This document shows, in pieces, positions 7,393 to 16,681 of a stretch of 36,067 nucleotides of DNA (position 1 is its first letter; each line of letters starts with the position of its first letter). Position numbers and translations under genes: made by a program. Location of the stretch: positions 1-36,067 of the forward strand of contig DXAL01000039.1 of the NCBI GenBank assembly GCA_019117125.1, written 5' to 3'. The notes beneath the pieces were generated by a model that saw only the letters and a program-made list of their open reading frames with translations, was not told where the DNA came from and ran no database searches. Source of the stretch: Candidatus Mediterraneibacter merdipullorum. GTDB lineage: Bacteria > Bacillota > Clostridia > Lachnospirales > Lachnospiraceae.

Positions 7393-8514
7393 TTAATATT
7401 TTTTGTTATTTTTATTAATTTTTCTTTTCTCCGTCCGCGGATGCGTCGTAGTCCCTCGAACCACGACCCGGGGCTCATACTCCACGTGATATATGCTCAC
7501 CGGCTCAATCTCCGTATATTTCTTCACCCGGGGCTTCATCTTCTTTAAGATGATGTCGCAGGCGTCCATTCCTTTGTAGATGACAAAATGCTCGATGGTG
7601 GTGAGGGACACTTCCTTCACCTTTGCGAACAGCGTGTTGTCGCAGCCCATCACCGACATGTCCGCCGGCACCCTGTATTTCTCATCGCGGAGCGCATCCA
7701 TGATGCCAAAGGCAATCATATCGTTGAGTCCTGCGATTGCGGTGAGTTCCGGATGGTCTTTGATGAGTTCTTTCGTCAGATCGTACCCGATGCGGTATTC
7801 CGAGTCAATGCCCGGCACATCTTTGTCTATCTGCTCGTCCGCCGCGCGGATGACCACATGGTCCCTCAGACCTTCGCTCTCGAACTCCTTTAAAAATCCT
7901 TCCACCCGGCGGGAGCGCTGTTTCTGCCGGACGGTAAGGGGCGGGGCGATATACCCCACATCCCGGTGCCCCAGTTCCAGGAGATGCCGCGCCATCATGC
8001 GCCCGAGTTTGGAATTGTCCAGTACCACCGCATCCACGCTGAGCTTTTCGTTCTGATTGTTGATGACGACGACGGGAATCTGTTTCGACAGGTCTTCGAC
8101 CCGCTCCATGAAGCACGAACTCGGGTTGCACATATAGATGACACCCTGGGGGTTCAGGGATGCGATCATCTTCAGATAGCGCTCTTCCAGCTTCAGGTCC
8201 CGCTGGGTATTGCACACGAATATCCCGAATCCCTGGTCTGCCGCCCGGGACTCGATGCCCTGGAGGAGCATGACGTAATAGGGATTGGTGAGATTCGGGC
8301 TGATGACCACGAGCATGTTCTCCCTGCGCTCTTCTTTCTGCCTCCGCCGCCGGGGCAGTTCATAGCCCAGCTCGTCCGCCGCCTCAAGCACCTTCCGGAT
8401 GACTTCTTTGGAAAAGGAAACGTTATACTTCTTATTTAATACCATCGACACGGTGGCCTGGGAGACTCCCGCCCTTGCCGCCACGTCGGATGAAGTCACT
8501 TTCTTCTTTCCCAT
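7393..8514 (-). CDS. LacI family transcriptional regulator
   Basis: This 373-residue repressor-type protein has an N-terminal helix-turn-helix (VTSSDVAARAGVSQATVSMVL, 5-25), a hinge helix (about 45-60) and a periplasmic-binding-like effector domain (NMLVVISPNLTNPYYVMLLQGIE onward). A Lys/Asn-rich tail (about 350-373) makes it longer than the usual 330-345 residues. It starts 13 bases after recR with AGGAGG upstream, so it may be read from the recR transcript. It lies immediately upstream of the transaldolase-transketolase operon, suggesting that it controls that operon in response to a sugar or sugar phosphate; the effector is unknown. Confidence 0.9.
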   Translation of the reverse strand: MGKKKVTSSDVAARAGVSQATVSMVLNKKYNVSFSKEVIRKVLEAADELGYELPRRRRQKEERRENMLVVISPNLTNPYYVMLLQGIESRAADQGFGIFVCNTQRDLKLEERYLKMIASLNPQGVIYMCNPSSCFMERVEDLSKQIPVVVINNQNEKLSVDAVVLDNSKLGRMMARHLLELGHRDVGYIAPPLTVRQKQRSRRVEGFLKEFESEGLRDHVVIRAADEQIDKDVPGIDSEYRIGYDLTKELIKDHPELTAIAGLNDMIAFGIMDALRDEKYRVPADMSVMGCDNTLFAKVKEVSLTTIEHFVIYKGMDACDIILKKMKPRVKKYTEIEPVSIYHVEYEPRVVVRGTTTHPRTEKRKINKNNKKY

Positions 8515-8527
8515 ATCCGATGTCCTC

Positions 8528-9124
8528 CTACAGTTCTGTCCTGCCCTCCAGCGCCCGCAGCAGCGTCACCTCGTCGATATACTCCAGGTCGCCTCCCACG
8601 GGCACGCCGCTGGCAATCCTGCTCACCCTGATGCCCGCCGGCTTGATGAGCTTGCTGATATACATCGCCGTCGTCTCGCCCTCCAGACTGGAATTGGTGG
8701 CGATGATGACTTCATCCACATCGCCCTGGAGGCGCTCCATCAGCTCTTTCAGGCGGATATCCCCCGGTCCGATGCCGAGCATGGGAGAAATCGCTCCGTG
8801 GAGCACATGGTACACGCCGCTGTACTTCCCGGTCTTTTCATAAGCCGCCAGGTCCCTCGGCGTCTCCACCACCATGATGGTTTTGTGGTCCCGGTCCGGA
8901 TTGCCGCAGATGGGGCAGACTTCCCCATCGGTCAGCGTGCAGCACACCCTGCAGTATTTCACATTTTTCCTCGCGTCCACGATTGCCCCTGCAAGGCTTT
9001 CCACCTGGTCCAGGGGCATGTTTATCACATGGAAGGCAAGCCGCTGTGCGGACTTGCTCCCAATACCCGGCAGTCGGGAAAATTCCTCGATGAGCCGGCT
9101 GATCTGATTGCTGTAATAGTCCAT
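8528..9124 (-). CDS. recR: Recombination mediator RecR
   Basis: RecR forms a ring clamp that, with RecO, loads RecA on gapped DNA. The 198-residue protein has the N-terminal helix-hairpin-helix ([20 protein letters not shown], 11-30), a four-cysteine zinc finger (C58, C61, C70, C73) and a Toprim domain ([17 protein letters not shown]). It ends with the conserved [16 protein letters not shown]...AL. The start is at ATG 9124, with AGGAG 9 bases upstream; the longer frame would only add an unrelated segment. It follows dnaX and ybaB, the conserved bacterial order. Confidence 0.96.
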   Translation of the reverse strand: MDYYSNQISRLIEEFSRLPGIGSKSAQRLAFHVINMPLDQVESLAGAIVDARKNVKYCRVCCTLTDGEVCPICGNPDRDHKTIMVVETPRDLAAYEKTGKYSGVYHVLHGAISPMLGIGPGDIRLKELMERLQGDVDEVIIATNSSLEGETTAMYISKLIKPAGIRVSRIASGVPVGGDLEYIDEVTLLRALEGRTEL

Positions 9125-9176
9125 TTGACCTGCTCCTGTTCCGAAAAGATAAGACCGTTCCCGTATCCGGTCACTT

Positions 9177-9530
9177 TCAGAACATGCCCGGGATGCCGCC
9201 GCCAAGTCCGCCGGTCAGTCTGGACATGGCTGCTCCGCTCTCCTCGTCCACCTGGCGGAGCGCCTCATTCGCCGCCGCGACGATGAGGTCTTCCAGCATC
9301 TCGATATCATCCGGGTCCACCACTTCTTCCGACAGCTTCACCTTCAGCACTTCGCGCTTTCCGGATACAGTCACTTCCACTGCTCCGCCGCCTGCTGCCG
9401 CCGTGAACTCCTTTGCTTCCATCTCTTTCTGCTGCTCTTCCATCTGGCGCTGCATCCGCTGCGCCTGCTTCATAAGATTTGCCATATTCCCCGGCATGCC
9501 GCCGCCCGGGAATCCGCCTCTCTTTGCCAT
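9177..9530 (-). CDS. YbaB/EbfC family nucleoid-associated protein
   Basis: This 117-residue protein has a Gly/Met-rich N-terminus ([15 protein letters not shown]), a long charged helix ([21 protein letters not shown]) and the conserved core [19 protein letters not shown]...[18 protein letters not shown]. The family forms DNA-binding dimers; its usual place between dnaX and recR points to a role in recombination or nucleoid structure. The start lies 2 bases past the dnaX stop and has GGAGG upstream, overlapping the end of dnaX. Confidence 0.93.
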   Translation of the reverse strand: MAKRGGFPGGGMPGNMANLMKQAQRMQRQMEEQQKEMEAKEFTAAAGGGAVEVTVSGKREVLKVKLSEEVVDPDDIEMLEDLIVAAANEALRQVDEESGAAMSRLTGGLGGGIPGMF

Positions 9531-9532
9531 AT

Positions 9533-11143
9533 CTAATCCTCCACTGTGATTTCCATATTGATTTTCTGCTCGATATCCACGAAAGTGTCCTCGAAATGCC
9601 GCCCTTCTTCCACGTAGCGCACGTCCACTTCCACCCGCTTGCCAATCCGCTCTTCGATGAGGGATTCCAGCTCCTGTACGTGGTCCTCTCTTCCGACCAC
9701 GCTCGCAGCCAGGGCGTCCGGCAGCACGATGAGGAGGCGGTTGTCCCCGCCCAGGCTCAGCCGCGCGCGCTTCAGATAGGTGCGTATCATGCCCGAAGCC
9801 TCGCCGGCGATGGACCGGAAGTTTTTGACGACCTCCTGTACATCCTCCGGGATGGCTGCCGGAAGCACCGGTTTCCTTCCCGCGCTGCCGCCTGCTCCCT
9901 GTCCGCCTTCGCCGGAACCATCCTGCGCCTGTCCCGTCATGCCGCTCTGGTATGCGCTCTGCGCCTGCAGAAGCGCCGCCGCGTCGATGCCCTTCTCCAC
10001 CTTCTGCTCCACCGCGCGGATGCGGTCCAGGATGGAATCCTCTGCCGTCTCCATCGCCGGAGTGCACAGCTTAATGAGCGCCACTTCCAGCATCACCCGC
10101 TTCTGGGTCGCATATTTGAGCTGTCCGGAGAGCTCGGAAAAGACGCGGATAAAACGGAACAGCATATCCGGTTCGACCATCTGCGCCTCTTCTTTGAGCT
10201 GCGCCAGGTTTTCCGTCGATACGTCCAGAACATCCTCTATATTATCAGAAGTCTTTACCAGAAGCAAGTTCCGCAGATACCACGTAAAGTCCGCCGCAAG
10301 CTGGGTCAGCTCCCTGCCCTGCATGACAAGCTCATCCACCACATCCAGCACGCCGGACACATCCCGCTCCAGCACCCTGCGCAGCAGCCGGCTGAACACT
10401 TCCGTATCCACAGCGCCCAGCACTTCCAGCACGTTGTCGTAAGTCAGCTTCTGCCCCATGTAAAATGCGATGCACTGGTCCAGGAGGCTTAAGGCATCCC
10501 TCATGGAGCCGTCCGCCGCCCGGGCGATGTAGCGCAGCGCCTTCTCCTCCACATCCACATGCTCAATCTCCATCAGCTCCCGCATGCGGTCTGTGATGGT
10601 TTCGATGCTGATGCGCCGGAAATCATAGTGCTGGCAGCGGGAGAGGATGGTGATGGGAATCTTGTGGACCTCTGTCGTCGCCAGGATGAATATCACATAC
10701 TCCGGCGGCTCCTCCAGCGTCTTTAAGAGCGCGTTGAAGGCGCCGATGGAAAGCATATGCACCTCGTCGATGATATAGACTTTGTACCGCCCCTCCGTAG
10801 GGCGGTACGCCACTTCTTCCCGGATTTCCCGGATATTGTCCACGCCGTTGTTGGACGCCGCGTCAATCTCGATCACGTTCATGGACGTGCCTGCTGCAAT
10901 GGACCGGCACATCGCGCACTCCCCGCAGGGGCTTCCGTCCACCGGATGTTCGCAGTTCACCGCTTTGGCAAATATCTTCGCCACCGTCGTCTTGCCGGTC
11001 CCCCGGGTCCCGCAGAAAAGATAGGCGTGCCCGATGCGGTCCGCGCGTATCTGGTTCTGCAGTGTTGTGATGATATGGTCCTGCCCTTTTACGTCCTCAA
11101 ATCCGGACGGGCGGAACTTTCTGTAAAGCGCCGTATACGACAT
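9533..11143 (-). CDS. dnaX: DNA polymerase III subunit gamma/tau
   Basis: This is the clamp-loader ATPase of the replicative polymerase. The 536-residue protein has Walker A GTRGTGKT (45-52), a zinc module (C64, C73, C76, C79), Walker B with DEVHMLS, sensor ATTEVHKIP and the arginine finger in SRCQHYDF. A variable, Gly/Ala-rich linker follows (about 395-425), then a tau-like C-terminal domain. I see no obvious A-rich slippery heptamer in the linker. It starts 3 bases after the pfk stop with GAGGTG upstream, so it is coupled to the phosphofructokinase gene, an unusual partner. Confidence 0.96.
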   Translation of the reverse strand: MSYTALYRKFRPSGFEDVKGQDHIITTLQNQIRADRIGHAYLFCGTRGTGKTTVAKIFAKAVNCEHPVDGSPCGECAMCRSIAAGTSMNVIEIDAASNNGVDNIREIREEVAYRPTEGRYKVYIIDEVHMLSIGAFNALLKTLEEPPEYVIFILATTEVHKIPITILSRCQHYDFRRISIETITDRMRELMEIEHVDVEEKALRYIARAADGSMRDALSLLDQCIAFYMGQKLTYDNVLEVLGAVDTEVFSRLLRRVLERDVSGVLDVVDELVMQGRELTQLAADFTWYLRNLLLVKTSDNIEDVLDVSTENLAQLKEEAQMVEPDMLFRFIRVFSELSGQLKYATQKRVMLEVALIKLCTPAMETAEDSILDRIRAVEQKVEKGIDAAALLQAQSAYQSGMTGQAQDGSGEGGQGAGGSAGRKPVLPAAIPEDVQEVVKNFRSIAGEASGMIRTYLKRARLSLGGDNRLLIVLPDALAASVVGREDHVQELESLIEERIGKRVEVDVRYVEEGRHFEDTFVDIEQKINMEITVED

Positions 11144-11146
11144 GTA

Positions 11147-12226
11147 TCACACCTCGTCGCCGAAGCTGATGCCGGTCATCCTCGCCTCTTTGATGAGACC
11201 GCACTTCGGATCTACTGTTTTTAATTTCCCTGCCACTTCCGCAAGCGGCACTTTCGTCGTCTCGCCGTTTTTAATGGCGACCATGTACCCGAATTTCCCT
11301 TCCAGAATGAGCTCTGCCGCCTTTGCGCCCACGCGGGTGGCGATGACTCTGTCGTACGGACACGGGGAGCCGCCTCTCTGGGTATGTCCCGGGACTGTGA
11401 TGCGGACTTCCTTGCCCGTCTCTTTCTGTATCTGCTCTGCCAGCTCGTAGGCGATGGACGGATATTTCCGCTTCGCCAGCTTCTCCTTGTACTCTTTCTT
11501 GGAGAGCTTGGCGTCCTTCTTCGAGATGGCGCCCTCTGCTACCGCAAGGATGGTGAAGGGTTTGCCTGCCCTGGAGCGTCCTTCGATGACTTTCTTAATG
11601 GCTTTGATATCATACGGAATCTCCGGGAGCAGGATGATATCCGCGCCGCCCGCGATGCCCGCGTGCAGGGTGACATGTCCCACTTTATGTCCCATAACCT
11701 CGATGATGAACACACGGCTGTGGGATGTGGCTGTCGTGTGGATGCGGTCGATGGTATCGGTCGCTACGTCCACCGCGCTCTGGAATCCGAATGTCATATC
11801 CGTTCCCCAGAGGTCGTTGTCGATGGTCTTCGGCAGCGTGATGACATTGAGCCCTTCCTCCCGGAGCAGGTTCGCCGTCTTATGGGTCCCGTTTCCGCCG
11901 AGGATGACAAGGCAGTTCAGGTTCAGCTTATGGTATGTATGCTTCATCGCCTCCACCTTGTCCAGTCCGTCCGCATCCGGTACGCGCATCAGCTTGAAGG
12001 GCTGCCGGGATGTGCCGAGGATGGTGCCGCCCCTTGTCAGTATCCCCGAGAAGTCCTTTGATGTGAGCATGTTGAAATCCGCGTATATCAGACCTTTGTA
12101 CCCGTCTTTGAATCCGTAGATTTCCACGTCGTCCGTCTTTGAATATATGCCTTTTACAACGCCTCTCATGGCCGCGTTCAGCGCCTGACAGTCTCCTCCG
12201 CTTGTCAACATTCCGATACGTAACAT
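11147..12226 (-). CDS. 6-phosphofructokinase family enzyme, variant active site
   Basis: This 359-residue enzyme phosphorylates fructose 6-phosphate in glycolysis. Visible motifs are the N-terminal GMLTSGGDCQALNAAMRG, LTRGGTILGTSR, the catalytic TIDND (134-138) and PGHTQRGGSPCPYDR. Two positions differ from the E. coli enzyme: GGNGT (110-114) has Asn where the Mg-binding Asp103 lies, and PKTIDND has Lys at position 124. In this family Gly104, present here, favours ATP, while Lys124 is shared by pyrophosphate enzymes and some ATP enzymes. ATP is therefore the likely donor, but this may be a paralog. AAAGGAGG precedes the start by 7 bases. It heads the pfk-dnaX-ybaB-recR run. Confidence 0.88.
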   Translation of the reverse strand: MLRIGMLTSGGDCQALNAAMRGVVKGIYSKTDDVEIYGFKDGYKGLIYADFNMLTSKDFSGILTRGGTILGTSRQPFKLMRVPDADGLDKVEAMKHTYHKLNLNCLVILGGNGTHKTANLLREEGLNVITLPKTIDNDLWGTDMTFGFQSAVDVATDTIDRIHTTATSHSRVFIIEVMGHKVGHVTLHAGIAGGADIILLPEIPYDIKAIKKVIEGRSRAGKPFTILAVAEGAISKKDAKLSKKEYKEKLAKRKYPSIAYELAEQIQKETGKEVRITVPGHTQRGGSPCPYDRVIATRVGAKAAELILEGKFGYMVAIKNGETTKVPLAEVAGKLKTVDPKCGLIKEARMTGISFGDEV

Positions 12227-12265
12227 AATCTCATTTCCTCCTTTATCTGCCGCTGCATACGAAAC

Positions 12266-12292
12266 AAGCAGCCGGCTTTTTCCGACTGCTTA
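12266..12292 (-). terminator. Terminator after the GHKL kinase gene
   Basis: On the minus strand, AAGCAGTCGG (12283-12292) pairs with CCGGCTGCTT (12266-12275) across an A-rich loop, followed by GTTTC. It lies 10 bases after the kinase stop and upstream of pfk. Confidence 0.6.
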
Positions 12293-12302
12293 TTATTATA
12301 CC

Positions 12303-13640
12303 CTATTTGCGATTTCCATTCAATAAGAGGGAAACTTTAAATCTCGAACCGTCGTATTCAAACTTCGGGACTCCCCTGTACTTTTTCGTCACGTCGATGA
12401 CCGAGCGGATGCCGATGCCTTTCCGGTTCTTCACTTTCGATGAGAGGAAATCGCCGTCCTCCTTCTCCACAGTCCCCTCGTAGCTGTTCTCCACAACGAC
12501 GATGAAGACGTTGCCCCGCTGGTGGAGGTAGGTGTTGATGTACCGGCTGTCCGACCGCTGTTTTCTGCAAGCCTCATATGCATTTTCCAGCAGGTTTCCC
12601 ATGATGATGCACATATCCGTATCCGGTATGAGCAGGTCCCCGTCTGTCTCCACATCCAGCATGACCCGGATGCCCGCTTCTTCCGCCAGTCGCCGATAAT
12701 ATCCGAGGATGGCGTCCAGGGCGGCATTGCCGCTGTAGATTGCCGCGTCATACCGGTCCAAGCCGGAGATGCTCTCATTGAGATACCGGGTCAGCTTCTG
12801 GTAATCCCCGCTGGCGGCAAACCCCCTCATCGCCAGGAGATGATGCCGCATGTCGTGGCGGACTTTCGACGTCCCCTCGATGTATTCCTGAAGGTGCTCC
12901 AGCTGCTTCTGCTGCGCCGTCACCCGGATGTCCGTGATATGAAGCTCCTCCTGGAGCTGCCTCGCCCGGCTCTGCCCGTTCAGCGCCATGAGCATGATGA
13001 CATAGCTTGAGAACGTCAGAACCACCCAGAGGAAGGGAACGAACCCGAACTTCTTTCCCGGGAAGGACGTGATTTCCGTAAAGACCGGCTGCATATAAAA
13101 AGCGTACATCAGGTTCACCAGACAGGGCGCAAGCCACGTGTATGCCCAGGAGCCCCGGATTTCCGGGCAGTCCAGCGCCGGGCGCATGAGCTTCGTAAAA
13201 AAGAGCAGGATGCCCGGGAAGGAGAGCGCGGTGATGAGCACGACGGGCCAGGCGGGAAATCCCAGATAAGAATCCGGCAGACGGTCGGAGACAAAATAAT
13301 AAAAAACAGTCGCCAGAAGGGCGACGTCGTCTGCATAACATTTCACAAGCCCCGAGATGAACAGGCACTGTCCCAGATTGTATTCCAGCACCACGTAGGG
13401 GATGAAAAAGCAGCATCCGGACGTAACGAGCGTGATGAACGGCTGCACGTTACTGCCCGGACCAAAGTTCATAAATCCGATTGAACCGATGACAGCCACA
13501 GCCAGAAATGCCAGGAGCCCAAGACCGAGACGCTTCCAGACAGGTTTCATAATCCTGTCCTTGAACGTATGGTAGAGCACGATGACGACTGCGGTCAGGT
13601 AGGTCGATGTATTGATGATAAAACTCAGTGTGATATTCAT
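12303..13640 (-). CDS. GHKL-domain sensor histidine kinase (AgrC-like architecture)
   Basis: This 445-residue membrane kinase has about six membrane segments in the first 220 residues, a coiled linker (about 225-258) and an H-box, KVRHDMRHHLLAMRG, with the phosphoacceptor His262. A GHKL ATPase domain follows (N-box MGNLLENAYEAC at about 350; KGIGIRSV near 418). This is the architecture of AgrC-type peptide-pheromone sensors. No agrB or agrD gene is nearby, so its signal is unknown. Its ATG overlaps the stop of the response regulator gene (ATGA), so the two are translationally coupled. The partner regulator appears broken. Confidence 0.88.
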   Translation of the reverse strand: MNITLSFIINTSTYLTAVVIVLYHTFKDRIMKPVWKRLGLGLLAFLAVAVIGSIGFMNFGPGSNVQPFITLVTSGCCFFIPYVVLEYNLGQCLFISGLVKCYADDVALLATVFYYFVSDRLPDSYLGFPAWPVVLITALSFPGILLFFTKLMRPALDCPEIRGSWAYTWLAPCLVNLMYAFYMQPVFTEITSFPGKKFGFVPFLWVVLTFSSYVIMLMALNGQSRARQLQEELHITDIRVTAQQKQLEHLQEYIEGTSKVRHDMRHHLLAMRGFAASGDYQKLTRYLNESISGLDRYDAAIYSGNAALDAILGYYRRLAEEAGIRVMLDVETDGDLLIPDTDMCIIMGNLLENAYEACRKQRSDSRYINTYLHQRGNVFIVVVENSYEGTVEKEDGDFLSSKVKNRKGIGIRSVIDVTKKYRGVPKFEYDGSRFKVSLLLNGNRK

Positions 13641-14099
13641 ACAGAAGAACCCCGGGTAACATATTCAAACATATAGTTCGCATACGCCTGAGTGACTTCC
13701 TGATGCATCGCCCTTGATATCGGGATACGTTTCCCGTCCGTCAGGACGAAATCCTTGTCCTCCACCGCTGTGATGTAATCCATGTTCACCATGCAGTTCC
13801 GATAGCACCAGAGGAACTGTCTGCCTTCCTTGAGTTCGATATAGTGGAGGAATCCGTCGTACACTTCCTCGAATCGGTCCAGCGCGCACTCAAGTTCCTC
13901 ATAGGTATACGGTTTCACTAGATAATCCAGCGCCCTGATTTTAAACGCCTTCACCGCGTGTTCCTGGCTGGCAGTCGTAAAGATAATCTGGCAGCGGGGA
14001 TACTTGTCGCGGATAATCTGCGCGAGCTGGTCCCCGTTGATCCTTCGCATGTAGATATCCAGTATCCGCCGCCGTATCGTCAACGATGGCTGCGCGCAT
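13637..14099 (-). pseudogene. LytTR response regulator, receiver domain disrupted
   Basis: The gene begins with a perfect signal (AGGAGGAGG, 5 bases, ATG 14099) and a normal receiver start, MRAAIVDDTAADT. Within 14 codons the frame changes, and the sequence continues in another frame with ILDIYMRRINGDQLA, which normally lies about 55 residues into a receiver. About 40 codons, covering helix 1 to strand 3, appear to be deleted with a frameshift. The ATG frame stops after about 50 codons. Downstream, the rest of the receiver and a complete LytTR DNA-binding domain (FLHYIELKEGRQFLW...KRIPISRAMHQEV) stay open to 13637. A TTG at 14083 could start a truncated product. Confidence 0.8.
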
Positions 14100-14128
14100 T
14101 TTATCCTCCTCCTGAGATGTCTGTATCT

Positions 14129-14157
14129 ATTTTAACCTATCAAATGTACAAGTCCAA
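14129..14157 (-). promoter_or_regulatory. Promoter of the response regulator-kinase pair
   Basis: On the minus strand, TTGGAC (14152-14157) and TAAAAT (14129-14134) are spaced by 17 bases, about 30 bases upstream of the ATG at 14099. Confidence 0.6.
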
Positions 14158-14164
14158 TGGAAAA

Positions 14165-14193
14165 TACAGTAAATTTAATATCGTTACAGTAAA
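14165..14193. promoter_or_regulatory. Direct repeats resembling LytTR-regulator binding sites
   Basis: tacagtaaa occurs at 14165-14173 and again at 14185-14193, 20 bases apart and directly upstream of the -35 box of the response regulator promoter. AgrA-type LytTR regulators bind pairs of roughly 9-bp direct repeats (ACAGTT-like) about two helical turns apart, so this fits an autoregulatory site. The second copy overlaps the T-tract of the pgi terminator. Confidence 0.5.
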
Positions 14194-14240
14194 ACAGGCA
14201 TACGGCGCCGCGGGCGGAGACCACCCGGGCACCGTATGCC
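14191..14240 (-). terminator. Terminator of pgi
   Basis: On the minus strand a long GC-rich hairpin has outer arms GGCATACGG and CCGTATGCC (14197-14240), followed by TGTTTTAC. It lies just downstream of the pgi stop. Confidence 0.75.
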
Positions 14241-14259
14241 ATCCCTGCTGTTTCTGAGC

Positions 14260-15606
14260 TTAAAGCCTCTTGAGCAGAGCCTCTCTCTCTTCCTCATATC
14301 CCGGTTTTCCAAGAAGCGCGAACATGTTCTTCTTGTAGCTCTCCACGCCCGGCTGGTTGAACGGATTAACGCCGAGTAAATATCCGCTCACGCCGCATGC
14401 GAACTCGAAGAAATAGAACAGCTCACCCAGATAGAATTCATTCTGCTCCGGAATCTTCACCATAAGGTTCGGGACATTGCCGTCCGTATGTGCGAGGATG
14501 GTCCCGTTCATCGCGCTCTTGTTGATGAAGTCCACGTTCTTCCCTGCAAGGTAGTTCAGGCCGTCCAGGTCCACCGGCTCTTCGTTGATGATAATCTCTT
14601 CCCTGGACTTCTCTACGTTGAGAACCGTCTCAAACAGGATGCGGTTGCCGTCCTGGATGAACTGTCCCATGGAGTGCAGGTCTGTCGTCAGGTCTACGGA
14701 AGCCGGGAAGATGCCTTTCTGGTCCTTGCCCTCGCTCTCGCCGTAAAGCTGTTTCCACCACTCGGAGATATAGTGCAGGCTCGGCTCGTAGTTGGCGAGT
14801 ACCTCCACGGTCTTGCCCTTGCGCAGAAGGATGTTGCGGATAGCCGCATACTGCATCGCGTCGTTGTCCGCGAAATCATTTTCAATCGCAGCCTTTCTTC
14901 CTGCAGCCGCGCCTTCCATCAGCTTATCGATATCCGCTCCGCTCACCGCGATGGGAAGGAGGCCCACTGCCGTCAGTACGGAGAAGCGTCCTCCCACGTC
15001 GTCCGGCACGACAAATGTCTCGTATCCTTCTTCTGTCGCCAGATTCTTGAGCGCTCCCTTCGCGCGGTCTGTGGTCGCGTAAATCCTCTTTGCAGCTTCC
15101 TCTTTTCCGTATTTCTTTTCCAGGATTTCCTTAAATACGCGGAATGCGATTGCAGGTTCTGTGGTCGTGCCCGACTTGGAAATCATGTTGATGGAGAAAT
15201 CCCTGTCGCCCACAACGTCGATCAAATCTCTGATATAAGTGCTGCTGATGCTGTTTCCGACGTAATAAATCTCCGGAGACTTGCGGAGCTCCTTTGACAC
15301 GACGTTTGCAAAAGAATGTCCCAGGAATTCGATGGCTGCTCTCGCCCCCAGGTAGGAACCGCCGATTCCTATCACAAGGAGGACTTCCGAATCCTCGCGT
15401 ATCTTTGCCGCCGCCTTCTTGATGCGGGCGAACTCTTCCTTGTCATAGTCCACCGGGAGATCAATCCAGCCGAGGAAATCATTGCCCGCTCCGTCCTTCG
15501 CGAGCAGCTTCTCCTTCGCCTGGGCGGCAAGACCGCTCATATACTCCAGCTCATGCTCTTTTACAAAACTGCATGCCTTTGAATAGTCAAATGTTACTTT
15601 GCTCAT
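14260..15606 (-). CDS. pgi: Glucose-6-phosphate isomerase
   Basis: This enzyme interconverts glucose 6-phosphate and fructose 6-phosphate at the head of glycolysis. The 448-residue length is that of the short Firmicutes type. Visible motifs are [19 protein letters not shown] (about 77-95), [19 protein letters not shown] (sugar-phosphate loop), [19 protein letters not shown], and the C-terminal [20 protein letters not shown] with the catalytic lysine. AGGAAGG lies 7 bases upstream of the start. It is a single-gene unit with its own promoter (15690-15718) and terminator. Confidence 0.97.
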   Translation of the reverse strand: MSKVTFDYSKACSFVKEHELEYMSGLAAQAKEKLLAKDGAGNDFLGWIDLPVDYDKEEFARIKKAAAKIREDSEVLLVIGIGGSYLGARAAIEFLGHSFANVVSKELRKSPEIYYVGNSISSTYIRDLIDVVGDRDFSINMISKSGTTTEPAIAFRVFKEILEKKYGKEEAAKRIYATTDRAKGALKNLATEEGYETFVVPDDVGGRFSVLTAVGLLPIAVSGADIDKLMEGAAAGRKAAIENDFADNDAMQYAAIRNILLRKGKTVEVLANYEPSLHYISEWWKQLYGESEGKDQKGIFPASVDLTTDLHSMGQFIQDGNRILFETVLNVEKSREEIIINEEPVDLDGLNYLAGKNVDFINKSAMNGTILAHTDGNVPNLMVKIPEQNEFYLGELFYFFEFACGVSGYLLGVNPFNQPGVESYKKNMFALLGKPGYEEEREALLKRL

Positions 15607-15689
15607 CGTTATCCTTCCTCTCCGATATCCTCATATCATCTTTTGAATCCCGGCATCCTCAGAAAATCCTGAGCCGATACTCTATGCCT

Positions 15690-15718
15690 ATTTTATCAAA
15701 TCCAAAGAGCATATTCAA
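15690..15718 (-). promoter_or_regulatory. Promoter of pgi
   Basis: On the minus strand, TTGAAT (15713-15718) and TAAAAT (15690-15695) are spaced by 17 bases, about 85 bases before the pgi start. Confidence 0.6.
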
Positions 15719-15739
15719 GTTAAAACAACCGTCGCTATA

Positions 15740-16681
15740 CTATGCGAGGAATTCTTCCAGTATCTGGCGTATCGCCTCCTCCCGCAGGGCTGGGCGGTCG
15801 TCGCCTCTTCCATCCGCTGCCTGCTGACGCGCAGCATGCCGCGGGGCAGTTCCCCGCTCCTGGTTCCTTGGTTCTCCTTCGATATTGATGGGCAGTTCTC
15901 CCTCCTTTCCCGCAGATATCCGTTCCCGCTCTGCCCGTCCGGGCAGCTCTTCCACCTCTGCTGCTCCGGCTCCGGAGCCGGATGCCGCCAATGCTCCGCG
16001 TCCGGCAGTCTCCGGGACCGCTTCATTTCTCAGAGCCGATGTGCGCCGGACCGGCTCGGTCTGCTTTACGCTCCTGAGCGCAGGCTCCGTCTTCTTTGCG
16101 GTATTCTTCACGGCATTCTCCGCAGCAATCACATCGATGGACTCCTTTTCCCTCGTATTCTGCCGCTTCAGACGGAAGGTGCAGATATTCTCAAGATAAT
16201 CCGTCATGTACATCCGCACGGCGTTTATCTTGTACGGCTCGTCCGTCAGGCGCATGACGACCGAGAGCAGGACCACTTCCGCTGCTCCCGCCATGATATA
16301 TTGATAAACGGATTCTGAAAATCCGGAATCCAGATAAAGTACCAGCGCGCCCAGCGCCGCCAGTATCCCCGCGAACCAGGCAGACAATATCTCAATCTGC
16401 CTCCATGTATGTATCCGGAACAGGAACCCCCTGTATTCGTATATGTATTTTTCCACAAATGCATCGATGTTCTCCACGGAATCCCGTATCATGCATGCAT
16501 GTTCGTATTTTGCCCTCACGAGCTTTATCAGTCTGTGCGTGCTCTTCGGCATGCTGCCCGCCGCCCTCACCAGTCTGCACAGCGTCAGCTGGTTCACCAG
16601 TTTGGCAGTGATGCCCAGCACTCCGACAAACGCCATCAGCCAGGTGATGATGCTTGTATCTGCTGCCAATCGTTCCAACAT
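15740..16681 (-). CDS. Unrecognised membrane protein with charged tail
   Basis: I do not recognise this 313-residue protein. It has an N-terminal membrane segment (about 10-30), a basic, tyrosine-rich cytoplasmic or juxtamembrane region (35-95), two more membrane segments (about 97-117 and 127-146), a conserved-looking stretch DEPYKINAVRMYMTDYLENICTF, and then a long low-complexity tail (about 175-300) rich in Glu, Arg and Ala. The tail is probably disordered. The start at ATG 16681 has AGGAGGG 7 bases upstream; a longer frame to 16714 lacks such a signal. It is a single gene, transcribed towards pgi and reading away from the Rpn gene. Confidence 0.7.
   Translation of the reverse strand: MLERLAADTSIITWLMAFVGVLGITAKLVNQLTLCRLVRAAGSMPKSTHRLIKLVRAKYEHACMIRDSVENIDAFVEKYIYEYRGFLFRIHTWRQIEILSAWFAGILAALGALVLYLDSGFSESVYQYIMAGAAEVVLLSVVMRLTDEPYKINAVRMYMTDYLENICTFRLKRQNTREKESIDVIAAENAVKNTAKKTEPALRSVKQTEPVRRTSALRNEAVPETAGRGALAASGSGAGAAEVEELPGRAERERISAGKEGELPINIEGEPRNQERGTAPRHAARQQAADGRGDDRPALREEAIRQILEEFLA

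Noticed and set aside
8399-9286. 295-residue plus-strand frame across recR and the LacI-type gene
   Set aside because: It is the antisense shadow of two well-supported genes in GC-rich DNA, with His/Arg-rich composition.
9531-10067. N-terminal extension of the YbaB protein (frame open from 10067)
   Set aside because: The extension lies out of frame inside dnaX, and the conserved YbaB start at 9530 has a good ribosome binding site.
9533-11143. Programmed frameshift producing gamma from dnaX
   Set aside because: No clear A-rich slippery heptamer with a following hairpin was seen at the expected place.
12303-14099. Complete agr-type quorum-sensing system
   Set aside because: No agrB or agrD-like gene is nearby, and the response regulator is broken.
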